Part shown: positions 19,563-28,685 of the stretch, piece by piece
Layout: each line of letters opens with the position of its first letter
How positions within the stretch are numbered: position 1 is the first letter of the stretch
NCBI RefSeq assembly: GCF_001667885.1
Contig: NZ_LZJW01000103.1
Location: 1 to 36,253, forward strand
Direction: 5' to 3'
Length of the DNA stretch: 36,253 nt
Source of the DNA: Mycobacterium scrofulaceum
Lineage (GTDB): Bacteria; Actinomycetota; Actinomycetes; Mycobacteriales; Mycobacteriaceae
Notes under the pieces: generated by a model
Told to the model about the DNA's origin: nothing
What the model saw: the letters and a program-made list of their open reading frames with translations, nothing else
Databases searched by the model: none
Made by a program: the position numbers and the translations under genes

Positions 19563-20024
19563 TCAGTCCGGGTGGCCGCGCCGCCACAGCACCCAGAACG
19601 GCGGCGCCGCCCCCAACGCGATCAGAATCAACGCCCCGTAGGCCATCACGCCGCTGCCACCCAGGATGACGTCGTCGGCCGGGCCGCCCATGCTGATCAC
19701 CGCCACGGTGAGCAGCCACGTCCACAGCGGCAGCGCGGCCAGCCGCGACGACGTCGTCCACCGCCCGGCGGCCCAGACCAGGGCGGCGTTGACCAATCCG
19801 GAAATCAGTCCGCTGATGGGGAAAGGGATCGACCCGATGTAGGAAGGCAGCAGCAGGGCCCCGGCCAGTGCGGAGAGGACCCCGTCGACGGCGAGCAGCG
19901 TCAAGACAACGAAACGGATCGCGGGGTCCGTGGCGCCGCCGTCTTCGACGGGTACGGCGCGCGGCTTCGTTTCGGTCAGGTCGGAACGCTGTCGATGTTG
20001 GAGAGTATCGAGCCGATAACCCAC
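19563..20024 (-). CDS. Small integral membrane protein (Rv1171 type)
   Basis: About 150 residues with four hydrophobic segments (RFVVLTLLAVDGVLSALAGA; SIPFPISGLISGLVNAALVW; LAALPLWTWLLTVAVISMGG; GVMAYGALILIALGAAPPFW) and short charged ends, so a four-helix inner-membrane protein of unknown role. The position after mshB fits M. tuberculosis Rv1171. The start is uncertain: GTG 20024 is used here, TTG 20051 is upstream, and CTG 19979 would overlap the stop of the preceding 35-codon gene as CTGA, a coupling-type overlap that would leave 138 residues. It lies 156 bp before the fbiC start. Confidence 0.65.
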   Translation of the reverse strand: MGYRLDTLQHRQRSDLTETKPRAVPVEDGGATDPAIRFVVLTLLAVDGVLSALAGALLLPSYIGSIPFPISGLISGLVNAALVWAAGRWTTSSRLAALPLWTWLLTVAVISMGGPADDVILGGSGVMAYGALILIALGAAPPFWVLWRRGHPD

Positions 20025-20083
20025 TGCAGGCTGTCGAGCCGGTCCTGCCAATGCTGCTGATTAGGGTCCAGGTCGGGGTCCAT
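19976..20083 (-). CDS. 35-residue small protein between mshB and the Rv1171-type gene
   Basis: Short frame starting MDPDLDPNQQHWQDRLDSLQ and ending NIDSVPT, stop TGA at 19978-19976. The support is the very good ribosome site GGAAGGA, 7 nt before ATG 20083, and the position 34 bp after the mshB stop on the same strand. Its stop overlaps a possible CTG start of the next gene. The peptide is acidic and amphipathic (WQDRLDSLQWVIGSILSNI) with no signal sequence. Function unknown; it may be a real small protein or mainly a coupling leader for the membrane-protein gene. Confidence 0.6.
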   Translation of the reverse strand: MDPDLDPNQQHWQDRLDSLQWVIGSILSNIDSVPT

Positions 20084-20117
20084 GCGAAATCCTTCCGTGG
20101 CTGCCTGATTCGCAAGC

Positions 20118-21020
20118 CTACCGTGTGCCGGCCGTACCGAAACCGAGCCCGGCGAGCAGGTCCGTCTCCCAGCCGCGTTCGTCGCGCTCGCCCGCCGTGC
20201 CGGCGGCCAGCACGTAGTGTTCGTCCGCCAGGATCGGCAGCGCCATGTTGTTCGACAGGGCGCAGGCCCGGCCGGTCGGTCCGACGACGACCTGGGTGGC
20301 GTGCGCGGCCAGCGCGGCCCGCTTCGCCGCCCACGCCGCTACGGCGGGCTCGACGACGGCGTCGATGTCGGCGTCCGCGTACCCGAAGCCGAACTCCTCC
20401 TCCGGCGGGATCGTCCACTCGGGCAACAGGTCCTCGGGGCCCAGCGCGCGCATGCCCGCCAGGAAGGTGCGGGTGGCGAACACCGACCAGTAGAACTTCG
20501 GCACGGTCCACGGCTCGCCGGGGAAGTCGTCGGAGCCCGCGGCGGCGACGGCGCGCGTCGTGACGGTGTGAGTGTGGACGTGGTCGGGGTGGCCGTAGCC
20601 GCCGCCCGGGTCGTAGGTCACGACGACGTGGGGGCGGTGCTCGCGGATGGCGGCGACCAGCGCGCCGACGGCCTCCCGCTCGTCGGCGTCGATGAACCGC
20701 TGGCGCTGCCGCCGGGGCGTGCCCCGCATGCCCGAGTCGCGCCAGCGTCCGGCGCCGCCCAGGTAGTGCGGTTCGCCGACGCCCAGCTCACGCAGCGCGG
20801 CGGAGAGCTCGCCGATCCGGTAGCCCCCCAATTGATCCGCGCGATCGACGGCCAGCTCGGCCCAGCGTTCGCCGATGACCTCGCCCTCCTCGCCGAGCGT
20901 GCAGGTGACGACCCGCACGTCCGCCCCGCGGGCGGTGTAGTGGGCGATGGTGGCGCCGTTGCTGAGGCTCTCGTCATCGGGATGCGCGTGGACGAACAGC
21001 AGCCGTGGAGTCTCAGGCAT
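20118..21020 (-). CDS. mshB: GlcNAc-Ins deacetylase of mycothiol biosynthesis
   Basis: 300 residues, LmbE/PIG-L fold. Removes the acetyl group from 1-D-myo-inositol 2-acetamido-2-deoxy-alpha-D-glucopyranoside to give GlcN-Ins, the second committed intermediate of mycothiol, the main low-molecular-weight thiol of mycobacteria. Zinc ligands of the family are present: His13 and Asp16 in HAHPDDE and His147 in GYGHPDHVH; Asp15 is the general base and His144 assists. Residue numbers coincide with M. tuberculosis MshB. The ATG at 21020 is preceded by TAGGGT and exactly 6 nt, suggesting a leaderless message. It is divergent from the TetR gene, 78 bp away. Confidence 0.93.
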   Translation of the reverse strand: MPETPRLLFVHAHPDDESLSNGATIAHYTARGADVRVVTCTLGEEGEVIGERWAELAVDRADQLGGYRIGELSAALRELGVGEPHYLGGAGRWRDSGMRGTPRRQRQRFIDADEREAVGALVAAIREHRPHVVVTYDPGGGYGHPDHVHTHTVTTRAVAAAGSDDFPGEPWTVPKFYWSVFATRTFLAGMRALGPEDLLPEWTIPPEEEFGFGYADADIDAVVEPAVAAWAAKRAALAAHATQVVVGPTGRACALSNNMALPILADEHYVLAAGTAGERDERGWETDLLAGLGFGTAGTR

Positions 21021-21026
21021 GACGGC

Positions 21027-21092
21027 ACCCTACCCGCCGCCGCCGGCCGTTGCGGTCTCGTCGCGGCCGATAGGAACGCGTGCGGCTACTAT
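21027..21092. promoter_or_regulatory. Divergent leaderless promoters of mshB and the TetR gene
   Basis: On the minus strand TAGGGT (21032-21027) ends 6 nt before the mshB ATG. On the plus strand TACTAT (21087-21092) ends 6 nt before ATG 21099 of the TetR gene. Both fit TANNNT with the start codon at the expected transcription start. Upstream of TACTAT no strong -35 is seen, which is common in mycobacteria. The 78-bp gap is the natural place for autoregulation by the TetR protein, but I found no clear palindromic operator. Confidence 0.55.
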
Positions 21093-21098
21093 CAAGGA

Positions 21099-21704
21099 AT
21101 GCCGCAGCTCACCAAGACCGCCCCGGCCGGCGGCAGGAGCCGCCGACGGGGCGAGGTCCTCGAACGGGCGCTGTACGAGGCGACCTTGGCCGAGCTGGCC
21201 GAAGTCGGCTACGGCGGGCTGACGATGGAGGGGATCGCGGCGCGCGCCCACACCGGCAAGGCCGCCCTCTATCGCCGGTGGACCACCAAGTGCGAGCTGG
21301 TGCACGCCGCGCTGGTCCATACTTTGCCGCCGTTGCCCGAGGCGCGGGCCGGCCGGTCGGCCCGGGACAACCTGCTGACGGTCTTCACCGCGCACCGCGA
21401 CGTCTGCGCCGGCAAGACCGCGTTCCCCGGCATGGCCACCGTGAACCAGCTCCTGCACGAACCCGAGATGCGGGCCATTTTCGCCGACGCGGTGGTGGCT
21501 CCCCGCCTGCAGATCGTCGAATCGATCCTGCGAGCCGCCGTCGAGGAGGGCGACCTCGATCCGGAGCTGATCACCCCGCTCACCGCGCGGATCGGCCCGG
21601 CCCTGATCAATCAGCACTTCCTGCTGACCGGCTCGCCGCCCAACCGCCGGGAGCTCGCGCTGATCGTCGATACCGTGATCCCGCCGCGGACCAAGCGGGA
21701 CTGA
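21099..21704 (+). CDS. TetR/AcrR family transcriptional regulator (Rv1167c type)
   Basis: 201 residues. The N-terminal TetR helix-turn-helix is clear: GYGGLTMEGIAARAHTGKAALYRRW with the usual YRRW recognition-helix end at about residues 58-61. The C-terminal 130 or so residues form the ligand-binding and dimer domain (TetR_C type), whose ligand cannot be predicted. ATG 21099 was chosen from family length; AAGGA abuts it too closely to serve as a ribosome site, which, with the TACTAT box 6 nt upstream, favours a leaderless transcript. In M. tuberculosis PPE17 and PE11/lipX separate this gene from mshB; here the two are direct divergent neighbours, so mshB is a possible target. Confidence 0.88.
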   Translation: MPQLTKTAPAGGRSRRRGEVLERALYEATLAELAEVGYGGLTMEGIAARAHTGKAALYRRWTTKCELVHAALVHTLPPLPEARAGRSARDNLLTVFTAHRDVCAGKTAFPGMATVNQLLHEPEMRAIFADAVVAPRLQIVESILRAAVEEGDLDPELITPLTARIGPALINQHFLLTGSPPNRRELALIVDTVIPPRTKRD

Positions 21705-21705
21705 A

Positions 21706-21723
21706 CGGGCCCGTCAGGGCCCG
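21706..21723. terminator. Hairpin between convergent TetR and lpqW genes
   Basis: CGGGCCC-GTCA-GGGCCCG, a perfect 7-bp all-GC stem with a four-base loop. It sits in the 9-bp gap between the two stop codons and overlaps the 3' end of lpqW. No T-tract on either side. Its position between converging genes makes a bidirectional terminator plausible. Confidence 0.4.
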
Positions 21724-23597
21724 GTCTTGATCCATTGGCCGGCGTCTCCGACGATGCCGACCGGCACCGCCCCCGTCAGGCTGACGTTCTGCACGCTGGG
21801 GCCCGCCGCGACGATCGTGGTGTCCTGCAGGATCGGCAACACCGTCGACATGTTCCACAGCCGCGGCTCGACCGCGGTGATCACGTCGTTGATGTTCTTC
21901 GTGCCGTTGAGTGCGGCGTCGATGTTGGACTGGACGCTGCGATCGCAGATCCCGGTGAGGTTCGACGGCGCCTGCACCAGGGCGTTGGGGTCCGGCGGCC
22001 GACTCGGCGGGGACGACGTCGGCGTGGTGGCCGAAGTGCTGGACCCGGTGGTCGGCGGCGCGGTCGACGAGGGCGCATTGGTGGTCGGCCCGGTGGACGT
22101 CGGCACCTGCGTGGCCTGCAGCGCCGGGCAGCCGTACCGCGAGGCCAGCCGTGTCGCGAGGTTTCCGCCCGCCTGATGCCACCCGACGATCGCGTCGACC
22201 TGGTTGTTGTTCAGCGCATCGCGATACAGCGTCACCGGGTCCAGCGCCAGCACGCTGGCGGCGATGCCGACGTTGCGCAACTGGTCGGCCGCGGTGTTGG
22301 CCACCGCGACGGAGGTCGGGTCGTTGGCCGCCACACCGATGACCATCGACAGCTGCTGACCGTCCTTGCTGATCCGGCCGCGGATGACCTCGGGTGGCCC
22401 GGTGTTCGGCGGCGTCGGAGCCGGCGACGCGGTCGCGTTGCCCTCGACCTTGTAGCCGGCCCCTTCCAACAGCGCCAGCGCCGCCGGCGTGGTCATCGCG
22501 GGCGGCGCGGTCGGCTCGTAGCCGGGATCGCTGGGCGCGCGGATCTGCGCCTGGTCCAGCGTGACGGTGTTGTCGCTGCCCGCTCCCACCGCCGCGAGCA
22601 GGTCGACGTCGAGCAGCCCCAGGATCGCCTTGCGCACTTGCGCGTCGGACAGCTTGGGCTCGTTGGCGCGCAACGTGAGCTGCATGATCCGCGGCGTCAC
22701 GATCCGGGCGGTGCGCACGTCCGGGATCGCGGACAACTGGGCGAAGGCCGCCGATCCGCCGTGCACCTGGGCCACCTGCGTGTCGCCGTTGCGCACCGAA
22801 TCGGCCAGCGCGGCCGGCGCCCCGGCGCGCCGGAACAGGATGACGGCGGGCTTGGCCGGTGATCCCCAATAGCGGTCGTTGCGGGTCACCAGGATCTCGT
22901 CGCGCTGCGGATCGATGCTCTCCACCCGGAACTGGCCGCCGGTCACGGGGAGCGATCGGGCCAGCCCCGCCGCGAAACCGCCCGGCACGTCCTTGACGAT
23001 GTGCGCCGGGAGGATGTTGCTGAACAGCTCTTTCCACGACGGATACGGTTGGGCGAACGTGACCACCGCCTGCTTGCCGCCCTCGAGCGACTGCACGCCG
23101 GTGATCAGGTCGTAGCCGGCGGGATCGACGACGCCGGGCTGGCTGACCATCTGCCGCCACAGGTACCAGAAGTCATCGGCGGCGATCGGGGCGTTGTCGG
23201 TCCACTGCGCCTCCGGCCGGATCTTGTAGGTCACCGTGAACGGGTTCTGGTTGGTGACTTCGGCGGACTCCAGCAGGGTCGGGTCCATCTCCCAGCGCGA
23301 GCCCGTGGGCGACGCGGGGTCGGGCACCGGCCGGAACGCGCTCGGCAGCACCAGCGCGCTGATCGCCGCGTTCACCGGCGACAGGTCGGACAGCAGGTGC
23401 GGGTTGAAGCCGGCGCCGATCGAGTCGATGCCCATGATGATCTGCGTGGGCCGCGGCGGGGGCGGGGGCGAATTGTGCGGCGTGTCGGTGCTCTGCGGCG
23501 CCGGCGGGGGGTTGACCGTGCAGGCCGCCAGCGCCAGTCCGGTCAGCGAGAGGAGCACGCCGACCGTCACGAAGAAACGGCGGACTCGTCTCGGCAT
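21714..23597 (-). CDS. lpqW: Lipoprotein LpqW, regulator of PIM/lipoarabinomannan synthesis
   Basis: 627 residues. The signal peptide ends in the lipobox LALAAC (lipidated Cys at residue 26), so the protein is membrane-anchored outside the cytoplasm. The rest has the fold of extracellular solute-binding family 5 (oligopeptide-binding like): the [17 protein letters not shown] start and the [18 protein letters not shown] segment. A Thr/Ser/Pro-rich stretch near residue 505-545 interrupts it. In M. smegmatis LpqW directs polar PIMs toward LM/LAM, and pimE mutations are known to suppress lpqW loss; pimE is also in this window. ATG 23597 was chosen from the signal peptide; TACCCT ends 7 nt upstream, and no ribosome site is evident. 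GTG 23642 is an alternative. Confidence 0.9.
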   Translation of the reverse strand: MPRRVRRFFVTVGVLLSLTGLALAACTVNPPPAPQSTDTPHNSPPPPPRPTQIIMGIDSIGAGFNPHLLSDLSPVNAAISALVLPSAFRPVPDPASPTGSRWEMDPTLLESAEVTNQNPFTVTYKIRPEAQWTDNAPIAADDFWYLWRQMVSQPGVVDPAGYDLITGVQSLEGGKQAVVTFAQPYPSWKELFSNILPAHIVKDVPGGFAAGLARSLPVTGGQFRVESIDPQRDEILVTRNDRYWGSPAKPAVILFRRAGAPAALADSVRNGDTQVAQVHGGSAAFAQLSAIPDVRTARIVTPRIMQLTLRANEPKLSDAQVRKAILGLLDVDLLAAVGAGSDNTVTLDQAQIRAPSDPGYEPTAPPAMTTPAALALLEGAGYKVEGNATASPAPTPPNTGPPEVIRGRISKDGQQLSMVIGVAANDPTSVAVANTAADQLRNVGIAASVLALDPVTLYRDALNNNQVDAIVGWHQAGGNLATRLASRYGCPALQATQVPTSTGPTTNAPSSTAPPTTGSSTSATTPTSSPPSRPPDPNALVQAPSNLTGICDRSVQSNIDAALNGTKNINDVITAVEPRLWNMSTVLPILQDTTIVAAGPSVQNVSLTGAVPVGIVGDAGQWIKTGP

Positions 23598-23648
23598 GCC
23601 GATCAGGGTAACGAGCAGCTGCCCAGCAGCCCGCCCAAGCACGCGCGA

Positions 23649-25538
23649 TTAACCCCGGGCCTTGGCCCGCGCCCGGCTGCGGGCCCGGGTCGTGGCGTCC
23701 AGCTCGACCTTCCGGACCCGCACGATCTCCGGGGTCACCTCGACGCATTCGTCCTGCGCGCAGAACTCCATGGCCTGTTCGAGGTCGAGCTCGAGCGGTT
23801 TGGCCAGGGTTTCGATCACGTCCGCCGTCGACGAGCGCATGTTGGTGAGCTTCTTCTCCCGCGTGACGTTGATGTCGAGATCCTCTGCGCGGGGGTTGAT
23901 TCCGACGACCATGCCCTCGTAGGTGTCCTGTCCGGGCTCAACGAAGAACTGGCCGCGGTCGGCCAGCTGGATCATCGCGAACGGAGTGATGACGCCGGAC
24001 CGGTCGGACACCAGCGAGCCGGTGTGGCGGGCCCGGATCTCCCCCGCCCACGGCCGGTAGCCGTCGAAGACGGCGTTGGCGATGCCGGTGCCGCGGGTGA
24101 TGGTGAGGAAGTCGGTGCGAAAGCCGATCAGGCCGCGGCTGGGCACGATGAAGTCCATCCGGACCCAGCCGGCCGCGTGGTTGGCCATCTCCTCCATGCG
24201 GCCCTTGCGGGCGGCCATCAATTGCGTGATCGCGCCGACGAATTCCTCCGGGCAGTCGATCGTCATCGCCTCGAACGGCTCGTGCAGCTTGCCGTCGATC
24301 GTCTTGGTGACCACCTGCGGCTTGCCGACGGTGAGCTCGAAGCCTTCCCGGCGCATCTGCTCGACCAGCACGGCCAGGGCGAGCTCGCCGCGGCCCTGGA
24401 CCTCCCACGCGTCCGGCCGGCCGATGTCCACCACCCGGATGGACACGTTGCCGACCAGCTCCTGGTCGAGGCGATTGCGGACCATGCGCGCGGTCAGCTT
24501 GTGCCCCGACACCTTGCCGGCGAGCGGCGAGGTGTTGGTGCCGATGGTCACCGAGATCGCCGGTTCGTCGACGGTGATCCGGGGCAGCGCGTGGGCGTGG
24601 TCGGGATCGGCCAGCGTGTCCCCGATCATGATCTCGGGCAGCCCGGCGACCGCGACGATGTCACCGGCGATCGCCTCGTCGGTGGGGCTGCGCTCGACGC
24701 CCTCGGTGGCGAGCAGCTCGGTGATCTTGGCGCTGGTGATGACGGGCACGCCGTCCACCTCACGCATCCAGGCGACCTGCTGACCCTTGCGCAGCTTGCC
24801 GTTGTAGATGCGGATCAGGGCCAGCCGGCCCAGGAAGGCGGACGCGTCCAGGTTGGTCACCAGGGCCTGCAGCGGCGCCTCGGGGTCTCCCGACGGCGGC
24901 GGGATGTGCTCCATCAGGACGTCGAACAGCGGGTCCAGGTTGTCGCCGGCGGGCACCTCGCCGTCGGCCGGCTGGGTGGTGCTCGCGATGCCCGCCCGGC
25001 CGGAGGCGTACAGCGTCGGCAGGCCCAGCGCGTGCTCGGCGGCCTTGGCGGCTTCGTCGTCGAGGTCGGACGCGACGTCGAGCAGCAGGTCGTGGCTTGC
25101 GTCGACGACCTCGGCGATGCGCGCGTCGGGCCGATCGGTCTTGTTGACGACGAGGATCACCGGCAGGTGCGCGGCCAACGCCTTGCGCAGCACGAACCGC
25201 GTCTGCGGCAGCGGCCCCTCCGACGCGTCGACCAGCAGCAACACCCCGTCCACCATGGACAGGCCGCGCTCCACCTCGCCGCCGAAGTCGGCGTGCCCGG
25301 GGGTGTCGATCACGTTGATGACCGTGACGGTTCCGTCCGGGTTGCGGCGGTGCACGGCCGTGTTCTTGGCCAGGATGGTGATGCCTTTTTCCTTTTCCAG
25401 GTCACCGCTGTCCATGATGCGTTCCTGGGTGTCGTCGCCGCGGTGAGTCAGGGCGCCCGACTGCCGCAGCATCGCGTCCACCAGGGTGGTCTTGCCGTGG
25501 TCGACGTGGGCGACGATGGCGACGTTACGGAATGGCAC
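23649..25538 (-). CDS. typA: Ribosome-associated translational GTPase TypA/BipA
   Basis: 629 residues from GTG 25538. GTPase of the EF-G/LepA group that binds the 70S ribosome and helps under stress and in large-subunit assembly. G motifs are clear: AHVDHGKTT at 10-18, [14 protein letters not shown] (G3), NKTDRPDA (G4). Domain II, the EF-G-like domains and the BipA-specific C-terminus ([29 protein letters not shown] in part) are all present, so the protein is complete. No Shine-Dalgarno is seen before the GTG. It starts 159 bp after narI on the same strand and ends 51 bp before lpqW. Confidence 0.93.
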   Translation of the reverse strand: MPFRNVAIVAHVDHGKTTLVDAMLRQSGALTHRGDDTQERIMDSGDLEKEKGITILAKNTAVHRRNPDGTVTVINVIDTPGHADFGGEVERGLSMVDGVLLLVDASEGPLPQTRFVLRKALAAHLPVILVVNKTDRPDARIAEVVDASHDLLLDVASDLDDEAAKAAEHALGLPTLYASGRAGIASTTQPADGEVPAGDNLDPLFDVLMEHIPPPSGDPEAPLQALVTNLDASAFLGRLALIRIYNGKLRKGQQVAWMREVDGVPVITSAKITELLATEGVERSPTDEAIAGDIVAVAGLPEIMIGDTLADPDHAHALPRITVDEPAISVTIGTNTSPLAGKVSGHKLTARMVRNRLDQELVGNVSIRVVDIGRPDAWEVQGRGELALAVLVEQMRREGFELTVGKPQVVTKTIDGKLHEPFEAMTIDCPEEFVGAITQLMAARKGRMEEMANHAAGWVRMDFIVPSRGLIGFRTDFLTITRGTGIANAVFDGYRPWAGEIRARHTGSLVSDRSGVITPFAMIQLADRGQFFVEPGQDTYEGMVVGINPRAEDLDINVTREKKLTNMRSSTADVIETLAKPLELDLEQAMEFCAQDECVEVTPEIVRVRKVELDATTRARSRARAKARG

Positions 25539-25603
25539 GTCGGTGATTGTGGCAGCGCGGGGCGGTCAAAGGCGAACTGGCAGGTGCGGCCCACCGGTCG
25601 TCC

Positions 25604-25677
25604 GGTGTGCGTTCAGGGCGGCCCGGCACGGCGTGTCGTCGCCCTGGACGCACACCGAAAGCCCAGGACGCACACGC
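25604..25677 (-). repeat. Two direct copies and one inverted copy of a 17-nt element in the narI-typA gap
   Basis: The arm at 25604-25620 is complementary to 25640-25656 over 17 nt with one mismatch (loop of 19 nt). A second, less perfect copy of the right arm is at 25661-25677, 20-21 bp further. The core is GTGTGCGTCC on the minus strand. The inverted copy can pair with either direct copy, so alternative hairpins are possible after narI and before typA. It could act as a terminator, a leader switch or simply be a dispersed genomic repeat. Confidence 0.55.
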
Positions 25678-25697
25678 GATGTTGGCTGGCCGAGCGC

Positions 25698-26423
25698 CTA
25701 CCAACCCGGGCGGCGGGGGGCGGTGCCGACCAGTTCGCCCTTGGTTTCGCGGCTGCGGTAGACGATGTAGGGCCGGAACAGATAGGCGATCGGCGCGCTG
25801 AAGATGTGCACCAGCCGGGTGAACGGCAACAACGTGAACAGCACCATGCCGATCAGCGCGTGCAATTGGTAGTCCAGCGGGGCGTTGATCATCACCTCGC
25901 CGTGCGGCTGCAGCAGCCAGATCCGGCGGAACCACAGGCCGACCGTGTAGCGGTAGTGGAACTCGCCGCCGTGCGGGCCGGTGCCGATCAGATCGCAGTA
26001 CAGGCCCACCACGATGGCCAGCACCAGCACCACATACATCACCTTGTCGCTGCGGGTGGTGGCCATGGTGACCGCGGGCCGGGTGAACCGCCGGTAGATG
26101 AGCAGCCCGATTCCGGCCAGGGTGGCCAGACCGGCAACCGATCCGGCGATCACCGCCTGCATGTGGTAGGCGTAATCGCTCACTCTCAGCATGTGCGTCA
26201 CGCGCGGCGGGATGAACAAGCCCATCACGTGTCCGGCGAAGACCGCCAAAATCCCGAAATGAAACATCGGGCTGGCCACCCGCAACAACTTCGACTCGTA
26301 GATCTGCGAGGAGCGCGAGGTCCAGCCGAACTTGTCGTAGCGGTAGCGCCACCAGGTGCCGACGATCAACACCGACAGCGTGACGTAGGGCGAGATGTCC
26401 CAGAACAATACGTTGCTAAACAC
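25698..26423 (-). CDS. narI: Respiratory nitrate reductase gamma subunit (cytochrome b)
   Basis: 241 residues from GTG 26423, which overlaps the narJ end by 8 nt. Membrane subunit that oxidises menaquinol and passes electrons through two b haems to NarH. Five hydrophobic segments are visible, beginning LFWDISPYVTLSVLIVGTWW. Family histidines for haem are present, for example in GILAVFAGHVMGLFIPP and in the C-terminal FTRLVHIFSAPIAYLFRPY. Last gene of narGHJI. Confidence 0.92.
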   Translation of the reverse strand: MFSNVLFWDISPYVTLSVLIVGTWWRYRYDKFGWTSRSSQIYESKLLRVASPMFHFGILAVFAGHVMGLFIPPRVTHMLRVSDYAYHMQAVIAGSVAGLATLAGIGLLIYRRFTRPAVTMATTRSDKVMYVVLVLAIVVGLYCDLIGTGPHGGEFHYRYTVGLWFRRIWLLQPHGEVMINAPLDYQLHALIGMVLFTLLPFTRLVHIFSAPIAYLFRPYIVYRSRETKGELVGTAPRRPGW

Positions 26424-27072
26424 CTGGCGCTCCTTCGGATCGGGGCGGCACGGTCAAGTTAAACGGTTGCAGCCCAACGGCTTCCGCGGGCGGACCGGCC
26501 TTCGCCAGGCGCTCCGCGCGGCGCACGTCCTGGTCGGTCGCCGCGGGCAGCGTCGCGCACACCGCCGCCACGGTGGGCTCGTAGGGCGACTCCGCGTCGG
26601 CGAGGGCGCCCCGCAACACGTCGATCGGAACCCGGTGCTCGGTCAGCAACCGCCGGCCGGCCGCGGGGTCGACGGTGGCGGCGAATTCGAGCACGACGGG
26701 CAGGTGGTCGGGCGCCTCCGAGCGCGGCGGCTGCACGCCGGCTTCCCGGTAGGTGGCGGCGAACTCGACCATCTCGCGCCCGCGGTTGCGGGTGTCCCCG
26801 GCGGTCCAGTAGGTCAGGTACATCGTGCAGTGGCGCCGCATGTCGAAGGTCGCGACGTAATCCATCGCGGCGGCCATCGGCTCGCGCGCGCGCAGCGCGG
26901 CGAGCGTCCGCCCGAGCAGCGCCGAGGCGGGCCCGCTGATGTGGCCGAGCAACTCGCCGACGGTGTCCAGCCGCCCCGGCAGTTCGTCGTCCGGGTAGGC
27001 CAGCAGCAGCGATGCGGCCTGCCAGACCAGCCGGTCCTGCAGGGTGTCACCGCGTGCGCGGCGCAGCCTCAT
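26416..27072 (-). CDS. narJ: Nitrate reductase molybdenum cofactor assembly chaperone
   Basis: 218 residues, NarJ/TorD-family helical chaperone that binds the NarG N-terminus and helps cofactor insertion before membrane docking; it is not part of the final enzyme. Seen: LVWQAASLLLAYPDDELPGRLDTV at the start and the conserved TFDMRRHCTMYLTYWTAGDTRNRG in the middle. ATG 27072 overlaps the narH stop as ATGA, showing translational coupling. Confidence 0.92.
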   Translation of the reverse strand: MRLRRARGDTLQDRLVWQAASLLLAYPDDELPGRLDTVGELLGHISGPASALLGRTLAALRAREPMAAAMDYVATFDMRRHCTMYLTYWTAGDTRNRGREMVEFAATYREAGVQPPRSEAPDHLPVVLEFAATVDPAAGRRLLTEHRVPIDVLRGALADAESPYEPTVAAVCATLPAATDQDVRRAERLAKAGPPAEAVGLQPFNLTVPPRSEGAPGV

Positions 27073-28685
27073 TGCCGCTGCCCTTCGGGAAACATGCCGG
27101 CGGGCACCTGGCGCCCGTCCCAGTTCAGCAGGTTCACCCGCGGCCGGCCGTTGCCGGCCGCCTCCCCGTCCGGGTGCTTGAGCGCGTGGAACGTCTCCAC
27201 GGAAACGGGCACCGGCTCACCCGACTCGTACATGCCCGGGCCCCCGTCGCCGGTCAACGAGCAGCCCATCTCCTCGAGGTCGCGAGCCTGCGCGCCGAAC
27301 GCCGTCGGAATGACGTACCGGTCTTCGTATTTCGCGATGGCCAGCAGCCGGTACATCTCGTAGATCTGCTCTTCGGTCATGCCGACGGAATGCGGTATGT
27401 GCGGCTGGGTTTCGCGGCCGAGGTTGATGTCGCGCATGTAGGAACGCATCGCCGCCAGCCGCCGCAGCACGCCCTCCACCACGGCGGTGTCCCCGGCGGT
27501 GAACAGCTCGGCCAGGTACTGCATGGGAATGCGCAGCGCGTCCAGCGCGCCGAACAGGTTGCCCAGCTCCTCCCCGTCGTGGCCGTCGCGGCTCACCGCG
27601 TCGACCACCGGCGACAGCGGCGGGATGTACCAAACCATCGGCATGGTGCGGTATTCCGGGTGCAGCGGCAGCGCCACCCGGTAGTCGTTGATCAGCGCAT
27701 AGACCGGGGAGCGCTGGGCGGCCTCGATCCACTCGTCGGAGATGCCCTCCGCGCGCGCGGCCGTGATCACCTCGGGATCGTTGGGGTCCAACAGGATTCG
27801 GCGTTGCGACTCATACAGGTCGGTCTCGTTCTCCACGGACGCCGCCTGAAGCACCCGGTCGACGTCGTAGAGCACCAGGCCCAGGTACCGGAGCCGCCCC
27901 ACGCAGGTCTCCGAACAGATGGTCGGCAACCCCACCTCCATCCGCGGGTAGCACAGCGTGCACTTCTCGGCCTTGCCGGTCTTGTGGTTGAAATAGACCT
28001 TCTTGTAAGGACATCCGGAGACGCACATCCGCCAGCCGCGGCAGCGGTCCTGGTCGACCAGCACGATGCCGTCCTCGCTGCGTTTGTACATCGCGCCCGA
28101 CGGGCACGACGCCACGCAGGAGGGGTTGAGGCAGTGCTCGCAGATCCGGGGCAGGTAGAACATGAAGGTCTCTTCCAGCGCGAGCTTGACCTCCTCGCTG
28201 ACCTTCTTCAGGATCGGGTCACCGGAAAGGATCTCGGGCGACCCGCCCAGGTTGTCGTCCCAGTTGGGCCCCCAGGAGATCTTCATCGGTTCGCCGCTGA
28301 GCTGGCTCTTCGGCGCGGCCGTGGGGAACGTGTCCCCCGCCGGCGCGGTGGTCAGGTTCTCGTAGTCGTAGGTCCAGGGCTCGTAGTAGTCGTCGATGAC
28401 GGGCAGCCTGGGGTTGGCGAAGATGCGCAACAGCTTCTGGATGCGGCCGCCGTCCCGCAACCGCAGGCGACCCTTCTTGTCGCGTATCCAGCCGCCGCGC
28501 CACCGCTCCTGATCCTCGTAGGTGCGTGGATAGCCTTGACCCGGACGGGTTTCCACGTTGTTGAACCACACGTACTCGGTACCGGAACGGTTGGTCCACG
28601 CCTGCTTGCAGGTGACCGAGCAGGTGTGGCAGCCGATGCACTTGTCGAGGTTCATCACCATCGCGAGCTGAGCCATGACCTTCAT
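27069..28685 (-). CDS. narH: Respiratory nitrate reductase beta subunit (iron-sulfur)
   Basis: 538 residues. Carries electrons from NarI to NarG through four clusters. Cysteine groups are intact: Cys16/19/22/26, Cys182/185/190/194, and Cys215-Trp218-Cys221-Cys225, where Trp replaces a Cys as usual for the [3Fe-4S] cluster of NarH, plus CTLC and CSETC later. Numbering is within two residues of E. coli NarH in the first three groups. ATG 28685 immediately follows the narG stop (no gap); an internal ATG at codon 4 is possible. Confidence 0.93.
   Translation of the reverse strand: MKVMAQLAMVMNLDKCIGCHTCSVTCKQAWTNRSGTEYVWFNNVETRPGQGYPRTYEDQERWRGGWIRDKKGRLRLRDGGRIQKLLRIFANPRLPVIDDYYEPWTYDYENLTTAPAGDTFPTAAPKSQLSGEPMKISWGPNWDDNLGGSPEILSGDPILKKVSEEVKLALEETFMFYLPRICEHCLNPSCVASCPSGAMYKRSEDGIVLVDQDRCRGWRMCVSGCPYKKVYFNHKTGKAEKCTLCYPRMEVGLPTICSETCVGRLRYLGLVLYDVDRVLQAASVENETDLYESQRRILLDPNDPEVITAARAEGISDEWIEAAQRSPVYALINDYRVALPLHPEYRTMPMVWYIPPLSPVVDAVSRDGHDGEELGNLFGALDALRIPMQYLAELFTAGDTAVVEGVLRRLAAMRSYMRDINLGRETQPHIPHSVGMTEEQIYEMYRLLAIAKYEDRYVIPTAFGAQARDLEEMGCSLTGDGGPGMYESGEPVPVSVETFHALKHPDGEAAGNGRPRVNLLNWDGRQVPAGMFPEGQRQ

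Noticed and set aside
23001..26462. Long plus-strand open frame opposite lpqW, typA and narI
   Set aside because: Same high-GC shadow effect; no recognisable protein features and genuine genes on the other strand.
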